Source: an uncultured Blautia sp.
GTDB taxonomy: Bacteria > Bacillota > Clostridia > Lachnospirales > Lachnospiraceae
Direction: 5' to 3'
DNA: 41,548 nt
Assembly: GCA_934408705.1 (NCBI GenBank)
Contig: CAKRVL010000015.1
Location: forward strand, 1 to 41,548
The notes under the pieces are model-generated. The model saw only the letters and a program-made list of their open reading frames with translations, made no database searches and had not been told where the DNA came from. A program made the translations under genes and the position numbers. Below are positions 32,859 to 40,531 of this stretch, in pieces; positions within the stretch are counted from its first letter, which is position 1; every line of letters starts with the position of its first letter.

Positions 32859-33534
32859 GATTGTCCTCCCCAAAGATATAACCTATACCATAAACAGTCC
32901 GTATATAATTACATTCCTCCCCCAGCTTCTTGCGAAGCTGTTTCACCAGAGTATCAATGGTTCGCACATCACCGGTATAATCATACTCCCAAACTGCATC
33001 AAGGATAGTATTTCTGGGAAGCGCCACTCCGGGATGCTCCATGAAATAAACCATCAGCTCAAATTCTTTCCGTGTCGTTTCAATATGCTTCTCTTTATAA
33101 AAAAGAAGCTGTGCAGTTACATCCGCCTGCAGGTCCTTATATTGCACCATGGTACGCAGCTTTCCTGCACGTTTTAACACTGCTTCAATATGCATTTTTA
33201 CCAATGATAATGTAAACGGTTTGGTAATGTAATCATCTGCCCCTTTTTCAAATCCACTCATCTGATCTGCCACCGCTGATCTGGCGGACAGGATAATAAC
33301 AGGAACATCTGAAATTTTCCTGATTTCTTTCAGTACAGTATATCCTGAAATATCAGGCAGCATCAGATCCAGAAGGATCAGGTCTACCCTCTGCTTATTC
33401 TCCCGAAAGTATTCCATGGCAGAGCTTCCTGTCAGTTTCTTTTCTACATCGTAATTCTGAATAGTCAAAAAGTCAGAAATTGTCTGTGCTAATTTAGGTT
33501 CATCCTCAACAACAAGAATTTCTAATTTTTTCAC
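32848..33534 (-). CDS. OmpR/PhoB-type response regulator of the ASST cluster
   Basis: 228 aa. The receiver domain has phospho-acceptor D56 (LILLDLMLP) and K105 (YITKPF). The winged-helix DNA-binding domain is at 130-225 (TRKEFELMVYFMEHPG...VRTIDTLVKQLRKKLG...IRTVYGIGYIF). The start is GTG at 33534, since AGAGGA lies at a normal distance and the receiver fold begins exactly there; the open frame continues to an ATG 40 codons upstream with no ribosome site. It is first in the line regulator, kinase, ASST, lipoprotein, ASST and probably activates its own operon. Confidence 0.93.
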   Translation of the reverse strand: MKKLEILVVEDEPKLAQTISDFLTIQNYDVEKKLTGSSAMEYFRENKQRVDLILLDLMLPDISGYTVLKEIRKISDVPVIILSARSAVADQMSGFEKGADDYITKPFTLSLVKMHIEAVLKRAGKLRTMVQYKDLQADVTAQLLFYKEKHIETTRKEFELMVYFMEHPGVALPRNTILDAVWEYDYTGDVRTIDTLVKQLRKKLGEECNYIRTVYGIGYIFGEDNHES

Positions 33535-33857
33535 GGCTCTTTCCTCTCTTATAAATGGTTCTGTCCCACAGAACAAGCCCGGGAACAGTAACCGCAGATT
33601 ATTTGCTATGATAACATTCAATTTTGATGGAAATATGAGAAAATACAATTTCATTACTATTTTATTACAAAAAATTGAATTACGAAATGGATATTTAAAA
33701 TTCTTATTTAAAATTTTTTCTTTTTTTCATTTACTACGGTTTACCGAAACCGCTCCCATATAGTATAATGAAGTAATTAAAGAGTTTTACCCGATGGCTC
33801 ATTGTCCGTGAACAGTATTTATCTGCTCCGAGAACGTATACAGAAAGGAGAAACGGC
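33535..33857. promoter_or_regulatory. Divergent control region between the ASST-cluster regulator and the c-di-GMP protein
   Basis: For the plus-strand gene there is TTTACC, 18 bases, TATAAT (33740-33745 and 33764-33769). A CGGTTT-ACCG-AAACCG inverted repeat (33737-33752) covers the -35 and may be an operator. For the minus-strand regulator only weak hexamers are visible in a very AT-rich stretch (33660-33720). No ORF is supported here. Confidence 0.5.
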
Positions 33858-36686
33858 TTGAACGATCATAAATTTCCCGCCCATCAGGGAACAAGATACA
33901 TTTTCTATATTCTGATGCTTGCTATTCTGGCATGGTTTCTATTTATGCAGCTTTTCGGTGTTGATGAGAGAACTGCTGACTCTGCTCACGGTTCCATTTT
34001 TTATTCCGGCACTTTTACCTGGGAAAAGCCAGACGGAACTACCGAAGAAATTTCCGTTCCCGGTCAATACGACCTTCCAGTAGGCGAACCTATGGTAATT
34101 ACCACAGTTCTTCCCGATGATTATGATGAAACCGCCATTGCCATCCGCTCCTCTTTACAGGATGTAAGCATCTATATTGATGGCGCACTGCGGGTACATT
34201 ATTCCACAAGTAAAACGCGTCTGGTTGGAAAAAATTCTGCCAGCCGTTACATTTTCTGCACGACCTCCAGCCATGATGCCGGAAAAGAGCTTCGCATCGA
34301 GCTGACCACCTACACATCCAACTACTCTGGTGTTGTCAATCAGGTTTTCTGCGGATCAAAGATTGATATCTGGCAATTTATTTTTTCGAAATATGCCCTT
34401 GCCACTTACATTGCATACTTTATCCTGTTTGCAGGCCTGACCGTAATTTTGTTCAGCTTTACCCTGGGGATTGTCTATCATACAAGCTTTGATATGGAAT
34501 ATCTGGGCTGGTGCATGGTCATGGCAGCCACCTGGATGATCGGCGAATCCAAGCTCCGCCAGCTACTTGTCCCCAATGCCTCCGCTCTTTCGTCATTGTG
34601 CTTTGTTATGATTCTGCTGGGACCTATTCCTCTTTTGCTTTATGCAAACAGCGTCCTCCATGGACTGCACAGCCGCCTGTACCGCAATGTCAGCAGGCTG
34701 GCACTTCTGAATTTTGCAGTCTGCAGCATTTTAATGATCACAAGAACCGCCGATTATATCGAGACACTTCCGATAGGACAGATTATTCTTGTAGGTACCT
34801 TTCTTATGGTATTTATAAACATCTGTGTATATACAAAAAAAAGCAAATCACATACTGACCATATCCTTCTTTTTGGAATGTTGGTCGCAATGCTTGGTAT
34901 TATCGCAGAATGTATTTCTGTATATCTGGTCACTTCCTTATCCGGTCTGTTTGTTGGCGCCAGCATGATCGTCCTGCTGCTTGTCAATCTTATTCGGACC
35001 GTACAGAATATACAGCTTCTGGAAACGAAGCGTCAGCTGGAAAAACAGCAGGAAAATGAGAAGCTTTCCCTGCAGATGATGCAGACACTGTCCACTACCA
35101 TTGAGGCGAAGGATGAATATACCCGTGGACACTCCTTCCGGGTTGCAGAATATGCTGCACTGATTGCCGCAGAGCTGGGATGGTCCCCGGAAGAAATTCA
35201 ACAGCTGAAGCATGCAGCCTATCTCCATGATATTGGAAAAATCGGAATTCCGGATCAGATCCTGAATAAACCGTCCAAGCTTACAGAGGATGAATACAAT
35301 CTGATCAAACAGCATCCTGTCATTGGTGCAGAAATTCTGAAGGATATTACTTTTATTCCACATATTATCGAGGTTGCCAGAAACCACCATGAACGTTACG
35401 ATGGAAACGGTTATCCCGATGGACTGGGTGGAACTGATATTCCCATCCATGCGCGTATTGTTTCCATGGCAGACAGCTACGATGCCATGAGCTCCCGCCG
35501 TATCTACAGGAATGCATTGCCCCAGGAGATGATCCGGGACGAAATTATTAAAAACCGTGGCAAACAGTTTGATCCCCAGATCACTGATATATTCCTCCAG
35601 TTAATGGATGAGAACCGTTTGGTGCTTGACAGCTCCGAAGATCTCCAAATCAATGAGATGACTCAGCTGCCTGAGCTTAACAATACTATCAATAAATTTA
35701 TTTCAGAAGTAGTTACCACCATAAAAAATCAGGAGGATACCAAAAACTACGATTTTCTTACAGGCCTTCCTATGAGAAGTCTGGGCGAACAGCTTATTGC
35801 AGAATTTATGCATGAACATGACGGCTGTCTTATTTTCCTTGATATGGACAATCTGAAAAAGATTAATGATATTCATGGCCATAAAGCCGGTGACCGGGCG
35901 TTAAAAAATCTTGGAAACCTGCTTTCCCGCCACACAGAAAATGGAATTTCCTGTCGTCTTGGAGGCGATGAGTTCCTTCTGTTTCTGCCGGACGTAACAT
36001 CACAGTCTGTTTCTGAGCAGATGACACAGCTGTTTAATCAGTTCCGTGCGATCGTGGATGAGGATGCTGAAATCCACTATGCCACCTTATCTGCCGGCCT
36101 GTACATGTGTACTACCGAAGATTCCTTTGCTGACTGCTATGCGAAAGCTGACAAAGCCCTGTATTACGTGAAGCAAAATGGCAAAAACCAGTTTTCCTTC
36201 TACCAGCAGGTCAATTATCAGGAACAAAATGCTCCGGGCACCGGCAAAGACCTGAACATGATTGCAACAGCTCTCCGAGAAAGCGGAAGCTACGCAGGTG
36301 CTCTTGATCTTAATTACCGGGATTTTTCCAGACAGTACGAATATATGCACCAGCTTATCATCCGCAAGAAATGCCACTGTTATCTTGTTATGGTCACTAT
36401 GGAAACAGTTGCTGACACCCTTCCGCATATTGAGAGGATTGAGCAGGCTCTTTCACAGATGGAACAGGCTATCCGCAGCACTATCCGCCGGGTTGATATC
36501 TGTACCAGATACAGTGCCATGCAGTATCTGATCATCCTGTTTGAGCCCATCGAGCTTCAGATTCCACGCATTATGGAACGTATTTTCATTCAGTATTACA
36601 AATATTCTGACAGCCATGACTTCAAGCCTGGCTATGAATACCTGACCATGTCAGAGGGGAAAACGACTCCGGAAAACAAAGATTAA
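33858..36686 (+). CDS. Membrane c-di-GMP protein: sensor, HD-GYP, GGDEF and degenerate third domain
   Basis: 942 aa, TTG start with AAAGGAG seven bases upstream. TM 14-33, an extracellular beta-rich domain (40-170), then about seven membrane helices (175-385) and a coiled linker. The HD-GYP domain (about 410-590) is complete, with HSFRVAEY, HD at 457-458 in LHDIGKIGIP, and HHERYDGNGYP (510-520). The GGDEF domain (630-785) has LDMDNLKKIND and an intact RLGGDEF (702-706) but no RxxD inhibitory site. A last domain (824-935) resembles a GGDEF fold in which the active site is replaced by RYSAMQY. It could both make and break c-di-GMP in response to an external ligand. Monocistronic, with its own terminator. 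Confidence 0.92.
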   Translation: MNDHKFPAHQGTRYIFYILMLAILAWFLFMQLFGVDERTADSAHGSIFYSGTFTWEKPDGTTEEISVPGQYDLPVGEPMVITTVLPDDYDETAIAIRSSLQDVSIYIDGALRVHYSTSKTRLVGKNSASRYIFCTTSSHDAGKELRIELTTYTSNYSGVVNQVFCGSKIDIWQFIFSKYALATYIAYFILFAGLTVILFSFTLGIVYHTSFDMEYLGWCMVMAATWMIGESKLRQLLVPNASALSSLCFVMILLGPIPLLLYANSVLHGLHSRLYRNVSRLALLNFAVCSILMITRTADYIETLPIGQIILVGTFLMVFINICVYTKKSKSHTDHILLFGMLVAMLGIIAECISVYLVTSLSGLFVGASMIVLLLVNLIRTVQNIQLLETKRQLEKQQENEKLSLQMMQTLSTTIEAKDEYTRGHSFRVAEYAALIAAELGWSPEEIQQLKHAAYLHDIGKIGIPDQILNKPSKLTEDEYNLIKQHPVIGAEILKDITFIPHIIEVARNHHERYDGNGYPDGLGGTDIPIHARIVSMADSYDAMSSRRIYRNALPQEMIRDEIIKNRGKQFDPQITDIFLQLMDENRLVLDSSEDLQINEMTQLPELNNTINKFISEVVTTIKNQEDTKNYDFLTGLPMRSLGEQLIAEFMHEHDGCLIFLDMDNLKKINDIHGHKAGDRALKNLGNLLSRHTENGISCRLGGDEFLLFLPDVTSQSVSEQMTQLFNQFRAIVDEDAEIHYATLSAGLYMCTTEDSFADCYAKADKALYYVKQNGKNQFSFYQQVNYQEQNAPGTGKDLNMIATALRESGSYAGALDLNYRDFSRQYEYMHQLIIRKKCHCYLVMVTMETVADTLPHIERIEQALSQMEQAIRSTIRRVDICTRYSAMQYLIILFEPIELQIPRIMERIFIQYYKYSDSHDFKPGYEYLTMSEGKTTPENKD

Positions 36687-36708
36687 TAGCTATTAAATTA
36701 TCCATAAT

Positions 36709-36759
36709 AAATGGAGAGTTCAGCTCTGTTAAAGGCTGTCCTCTCCATTTACTTTTTTT
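36709..36759 (+). terminator. Terminator of the HD-GYP/GGDEF gene
   Basis: A 10-base stem (AAATGGAGAG at 36709-36718 with CTCTCCATTT at 36741-36750) has an inner CAGC/GCTG stem and a TTTTTTT tract. The same hairpin sits just past the stop of the convergent gene at 36790 and may serve both. Confidence 0.9.
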
Positions 36760-36789
36760 ATTAATTATCCAAAGCCTTACCAAATGCTC

Positions 36790-38421
36790 TTATCTGGCAT
36801 ATTTCTCTACCATTTCCTCATACTCTTCCTGACTGGTTATCTCATGCTTCACAATATGTCCATGACTCTTTTTCTTGGCAGCCAGATTTCTGCCGGGCCT
36901 TGGCGCATACTGATCTTCTGGAATCTCCAGAGCATTTGCCACCGCATGAATGATTCCATTACTGCTGTAGGTTGCTCCGCTTACTGCATCTACATTCAGG
37001 CTTTGCTCGTCCTTCATCTGTTGAATCACAATGGGTGCTGCCTTGAAAAAATATTCCTCATTATCACAGTAAGAGAGGATAGAAATATCCTTCACCTTCT
37101 GATTCTCAACTGTAACCTGGACCTCCACATCCCCCCGGAATGCATCGGCCACTCCCGTATAAATACCATCTGTCAGATCAGGAAAACGCCCTGCTTCTAT
37201 AAAAGCTTCTCTATCTTCGGGTTCTTTAGATTCAGTTTCTTTCGCTTCATCTTTCCCTTTTCCCAATGCTTCATTTACTGCCTCGATTAATCCCTTACTG
37301 CTATAAGTCGCACCGGAAATGGTATCTACATCTGTATCCTGACTACTGATGATCTCCTGAAAAATCTTATTTTTTGCCCTCTCCATATAAGACTTATCAT
37401 CTTCATATTCATCCAATATCAGCTCCGCTATTTTCCCATCGGCAACCTTTACTGTAACCCTTATTGTGCCCCTGTAGCCATCAGCACTTGCAGTGTAAGT
37501 GCCATCCTGAAAATCGCCTCTGGCATCATTTTCTGCCTGTTTTTTCGCTGAATCTGCCTCTCCTCCTGTAGCCCAATTTACCTCTACAAGAAGCTGTGAT
37601 GCCATGATCGTGACACAAGTAACACCCACTCCGATCAGCATTCCAAATCTGTTTCTGTAATGCGCATTTCCCCTTGGGCACCAGCTTACGCACTTCTGAC
37701 AGCTGATGCATTCTCCTCCGGTAATCCAGTCCCTCTTAGTAAGATCCATCCCCATGCTGCATTTCGAGGTACATAAATGACACTTTCCGCATCCCTCCCT
37801 CGGCTTTTCAATTTTCAGAAATGACACTCTGGAAATCAGAGAATATATCGCTCCCATAGGACAAAAATACCTGCAAAAAAATCTCTGTACAAATAATGAT
37901 CCAATAAAAATCACCAGAAGCAAAAAGCCCCCAACTGAAAGTAAAGGCTTCAGTCCCGGCCAGTGTCCAAACGAAAGATACTGTCCAAATACCTGCCATG
38001 GGCCGGCTGTTTTCACCGCTGTCACACCACTCCATATGAATATTATAAAGTACAAAAGCACTGCATATTTGGCAAATTTCAATACCTGATCAGCCTTTTT
38101 CATGCTTTCTTTTCCCCGAAACAGCGCCCGCAATCTGTACGATCCAAACCATAGTAAATCCTGAACTGCCCCGAAGCTGCAGAAAAATCCACAAAAATAT
38201 CTTCCAACTACCACAGTTGCCGGCACTGTTGCCACCAGCATCCATACGGAATACTTCACGCTTTCCCAGGAAACATTGCCCTTGTATATACAGGAAACAA
38301 TATTTCCCACAGCTGCAAATTCCCCTTCAAATAAACCTGGAATTAAAGCAATAGACAGCATCTGGATAACCACTTTGATCCAGTTGATTCTTTTACTTTT
38401 TATAAACTCTTTTTTGCTCAT
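36790..38421 (-). CDS. NapH-like 4Fe-4S membrane protein with two flavinylated FMN-binding domains
   Basis: 543 aa. About five membrane helices carry the NapH/CcoG-type motifs CGFFCSFG (77-84) and CRYFCPMG (183-190). A 2[4Fe-4S] ferredoxin module follows (211-249, CGKCHLCTSKC and CISCQKCVSWCPRG), then one more helix. Two external FMN_bind domains have SGAT flavinylation motifs at 369-372 and 481-484 (DTISGATYSS, DAVSGATYSS). It should carry electrons from the membrane to covalent flavins outside the cell. The ApbE transferase needed to attach FMN is not in this window. The start chosen (38421) has GAGGA six bases upstream. A dyad at 38531-38558 overlaps its likely promoter. Confidence 0.88.
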   Translation of the reverse strand: MSKKEFIKSKRINWIKVVIQMLSIALIPGLFEGEFAAVGNIVSCIYKGNVSWESVKYSVWMLVATVPATVVVGRYFCGFFCSFGAVQDLLWFGSYRLRALFRGKESMKKADQVLKFAKYAVLLYFIIFIWSGVTAVKTAGPWQVFGQYLSFGHWPGLKPLLSVGGFLLLVIFIGSLFVQRFFCRYFCPMGAIYSLISRVSFLKIEKPREGCGKCHLCTSKCSMGMDLTKRDWITGGECISCQKCVSWCPRGNAHYRNRFGMLIGVGVTCVTIMASQLLVEVNWATGGEADSAKKQAENDARGDFQDGTYTASADGYRGTIRVTVKVADGKIAELILDEYEDDKSYMERAKNKIFQEIISSQDTDVDTISGATYSSKGLIEAVNEALGKGKDEAKETESKEPEDREAFIEAGRFPDLTDGIYTGVADAFRGDVEVQVTVENQKVKDISILSYCDNEEYFFKAAPIVIQQMKDEQSLNVDAVSGATYSSNGIIHAVANALEIPEDQYAPRPGRNLAAKKKSHGHIVKHEITSQEEYEEMVEKYAR

Positions 38422-38530
38422 ACCGTTCCTCATAGTCGGGGCTTTTGGCTCCGACACCATCATACTTTCAGCATAGCACTTAGATTCTGCTGCTTACGAA
38501 TCATTTGCTATAACCGTATTCATTGCTCAG

Positions 38531-38558
38531 TATAACATACCTCGGATACTATGTTATA
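38531..38558 (-). promoter_or_regulatory. Dyad operator overlapping the promoter of the NapH-like gene
   Basis: TATAACATA-N10-TATGTTATA is a perfect 9+9 inverted repeat. On the minus strand it ends in TATACT, a good -10 with ATAACA 17 bases upstream, so both hexamers overlap the dyad. This arrangement suits a dimeric repressor or a MerR-like activator. Confidence 0.55.
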
Positions 38559-38595
38559 GGGAAAATTTTACCTCTCGGAAATTTATTTTTATATA

Positions 38596-38649
38596 AAACA
38601 GCAGAGCAGTATATTACCTGTAATCTCAGAATATACCACTCTGCTGTTT
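38596..38649. repeat. Long imperfect hairpin upstream of the NapH-like gene
   Basis: An 11-base stem (AAACAGCAGAG/CTCTGCTGTTT), a symmetric CA/CA internal loop, then a 6-base stem (GTATAT/ATATAC) and a 16-base loop. U-tracts are poor on both strands, so termination is doubtful. Function unknown. Confidence 0.6.
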
Positions 38650-38671
38650 ATACATTTATATCTTATATTTC

Positions 38672-38721
38672 AAAAAATAGTGCGCCTAACTCATCACTAA
38701 AGTAACGAGAATGCGACGCAC
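38672..38721 (-). terminator. Terminator downstream of the ART-NADAR module
   Basis: The outer stem GTGCG/CGCAC (about 38680-38685 with 38717-38721) has an inner TCGTTAC/GTGATGA stem with G-U pairs and a six-T tract on the minus strand. It lies about 135 bases past the NADAR stop, leaving a structured 3' region. Confidence 0.7.
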
Positions 38722-38856
38722 AGTTCTTCAATGTACAGATATGCACAATCCTGCGCTTTCATCTCGGTAATTGAATTGCCGAGGATTCCCACTTATTGTC
38801 CTAAACCGGACTCGGTAAACAAATATTCCATATACAGTTATGCACTTATTAACAAC
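38722..38856. repeat. Structured non-coding stretch with near direct repeats after the NADAR gene
   Basis: Two 20-base segments (38727-38746 and 38826-38845) match at 17 of 20 positions. Between them is CTCGGTAAT-TGA-ATTGCCGAG (38763-38783), a hairpin whose right arm can also pair with a second CTCGG at 38811-38815, and a GTCC/GGAC stem (38798-38811). Only tiny ORFs (about 21 codons) exist. Whether it is a repeat element, a 3' UTR or a small RNA cannot be decided here. Confidence 0.45.
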
Positions 38857-39354
38857 TTACGCTGTTCCCAAGCATCTGTCTATAAGTTTCTCCCGTGCCA
38901 TCATTAACGTATAGCCCAGTAAATTTTGTCCCTGCCATTTCTCTGGTTCAAATCGCTCAGGCGCTTTCATAGACAATCCGATCCCCCATATTCTATCCTT
39001 TACTGCACACTCTGCAAGAATATTATTCTCCGTTCCAATAAGCATTTTCTTTAAATCCTCATTCTGAGTAAATTTAGCTAATAAACCCTCATAAACAACT
39101 ATTTGCCTTATTCCACTCCAATAACTGTCATTGTAATTTTTAACCTGTCTTCCCAATGCTTTTATATATGCCACATCTGTTGAATTTAATATTCTTTTAG
39201 CAATGTCATTATCTTTGAAACAAGTAGCTTTTTTATACATCATATATTGTTCCATAGAAGAAAATTCAATTCCATTTATCTGAAACCGAGAGGGATACCA
39301 ATTACTCAAGTATCCATTTTCTTCATCTGGATTGTGAAAACATATAACCTTCAA
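38857..39354 (-). CDS. NADAR-domain protein (YbiA/RibX-like ADP-ribose hydrolase)
   Basis: 165 aa, the whole protein is one NADAR domain: YLSNWYPSRFQINGIEFSSM, EQYMMYKKATCFKD, LGRQVKNYNDSYWSGIR, LLAKFTQNEDLKKML, and DRIWGIGLS. NADAR enzymes cleave N-glycosidic bonds of ribose derivatives. Some act as antitoxins that remove ADP-ribose from guanine placed there by DarT-type toxins. It starts with TTG in a TTGA overlap with the preceding stop, so it is translated by coupling. With a DUF3990 ADP-ribosyltransferase-like gene two positions upstream, the antitoxin or repair role is a strong inference. Confidence 0.88.
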   Translation of the reverse strand: MKVICFHNPDEENGYLSNWYPSRFQINGIEFSSMEQYMMYKKATCFKDNDIAKRILNSTDVAYIKALGRQVKNYNDSYWSGIRQIVVYEGLLAKFTQNEDLKKMLIGTENNILAECAVKDRIWGIGLSMKAPERFEPEKWQGQNLLGYTLMMAREKLIDRCLGTA

Positions 39355-39767
39355 TTCAACCCAACCTTTTTTACTGCAAGATCCAATTCCAAGTCATGAA
39401 GCCCATGATATGCCTTTTCCAAATATTTTAATGGTACTTTTTCCATAACCTCTGCACTGGAAATATTATAAAACCACTGATAATACGCATAAAATTCTCC
39501 AATCCAGTCTGGCATAAATCCTCTCATTGCCTTTCCTGGTTTTTCTATATACTTCTCTGTAGACAAAAAATACTCTAACAATTCGTTTGCACTCATAGTA
39601 TTTACGTAGGCTTGGGATTCATCTATATATTTTCTTGTTTTACTTTTCATGTAAGTCTCAATAAAGTCTTCTGTATCTTTATCAGGATACTTCTGCGCAT
39701 ACAAATCAAACAACTTTCCCTGATTTTCTACCACATCACTCAAATAGGCTTTCGAATATGCCTGCAT
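39351..39767 (-). CDS. Unknown protein, middle gene of the ART-NADAR module
   Basis: 138 aa, soluble, mostly helical. Visible blocks: YSKAYLSDVVENQGKLFDLY, AQKYPDKDTEDFIETYMKSK, ANELLEYFLS, GFMPDWIGEFYAYYQWFYNI and LKYLEKAYHGLHDLELDLAV. No catalytic or DNA-binding motif I can name. The ATG at 39767 follows GAGGTGAT; the GTG three codons upstream lies within that site. It begins 11 bases after the DUF3990 stop and shares a 4-base overlap with the NADAR gene, so all three are made together. It could be a direct inhibitor, an adaptor to the target, or part of the toxin complex. Confidence 0.8.
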   Translation of the reverse strand: MQAYSKAYLSDVVENQGKLFDLYAQKYPDKDTEDFIETYMKSKTRKYIDESQAYVNTMSANELLEYFLSTEKYIEKPGKAMRGFMPDWIGEFYAYYQWFYNISSAEVMEKVPLKYLEKAYHGLHDLELDLAVKKVGLN

Positions 39768-39777
39768 ATTAATCACC

Positions 39778-40425
39778 TCACAAAAGCGTACTAAAAACTT
39801 TAGTTACCTTATTTTCATCTGAATCAATCAGCTCTCTCATTTTCTCTCTGGCTGCGATATCTCTTTCGTTATATCTGGCATTAAACTCATCAAATAGAAC
39901 AGGCACAAGATCATCTTCCACCTCTTTCAATTTCGCATACGCATTTTCAGACTTTATGCAGTACTGAATTCCTAATCCTCCAAGAGAAAGAAGTTCTTCT
40001 AATATGTCAATATCAATTTCGTCCCGTACAAAAGCTTTTGCAATGTAAAAATAGGATGCATTCGCTCTCCAGCCTTTTATAACATCATATCCTTCTGTAT
40101 CTACTCCATATTTTTTAATAAATTTTTCAGATAACATTCTATATCGTTTTGAATCTGATGCAGCTCTATGTTTCATTAATTCCGCTAGCCAGGATAATAT
40201 ATTAATCTTCTGAAAATCCAGAATTTTTAAACCATCTGTTGAAAGTTCATATTTATGAACCCATCCATTCGACTCATCAGGTCGACAAACTGCCCATTCT
40301 TTTGCTAACTCAATATTTTCAGTTAAATAAAATCCTTTTCCATAATCATGTTTTTCTTCCCCCAATCCATATTTTGGGCGAACAATTCTATTTGGACTCC
40401 CATGAAATAATATAATTCTCTCCAT
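39778..40425 (-). CDS. DUF3990 family ADP-ribosyltransferase-like protein (putative toxin)
   Basis: 215 aa. It matches DUF3990, a family with an ADP-ribosyltransferase-like fold. The first motif is LFHGSPNRIVRPKYGLG (H8 for NAD). The second is HDYGKGFYLTENIELAKEWA (Y33). Mid-protein blocks are GLKILDFQ and GYDVIKGWRANASYFYIAKAF, and the late motif is GLGIQYCIKSE (Q154). It would transfer ADP-ribose to an unknown protein or nucleic acid. The ATG at 40425 is preferred over a TTG two codons earlier because AAAAGG lies at a better distance. First gene of the three-gene module, starting 107 bases after the GH172 stop; no clear promoter or HTH antitoxin is seen in front of it. Confidence 0.82.
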   Translation of the reverse strand: MERIILFHGSPNRIVRPKYGLGEEKHDYGKGFYLTENIELAKEWAVCRPDESNGWVHKYELSTDGLKILDFQKINILSWLAELMKHRAASDSKRYRMLSEKFIKKYGVDTEGYDVIKGWRANASYFYIAKAFVRDEIDIDILEELLSLGGLGIQYCIKSENAYAKLKEVEDDLVPVLFDEFNARYNERDIAAREKMRELIDSDENKVTKVFSTLL

Positions 40426-40531
40426 ATACAATACCTTTTCTTATACAAACATTTTTTGAAGCATATATTTTTTCACATTCTTCAATTTCTGATCTTTTGA
40501 GGGCTCTGTCAAGAGCTTGTTCCATAACATT

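Noticed and set aside
38663..38762. Tiny ORFs (for example 21 codons starting MKAQDCAYLYIEEL) in the palindrome cluster
   Set aside because: They fall within the terminator hairpin and lack a clear Shine-Dalgarno. They are more likely by-products of a structured or repeated sequence.
40388..40525. A 45-codon minus-strand ORF starting MEQALDRALKRSEIEECEK, considered as an antitoxin gene before the ART gene
   Set aside because: It overlaps the ART start out of frame, its ribosome site is at a poor distance, and it matches no family. An alternative frame also opens there, so coding is not supported.
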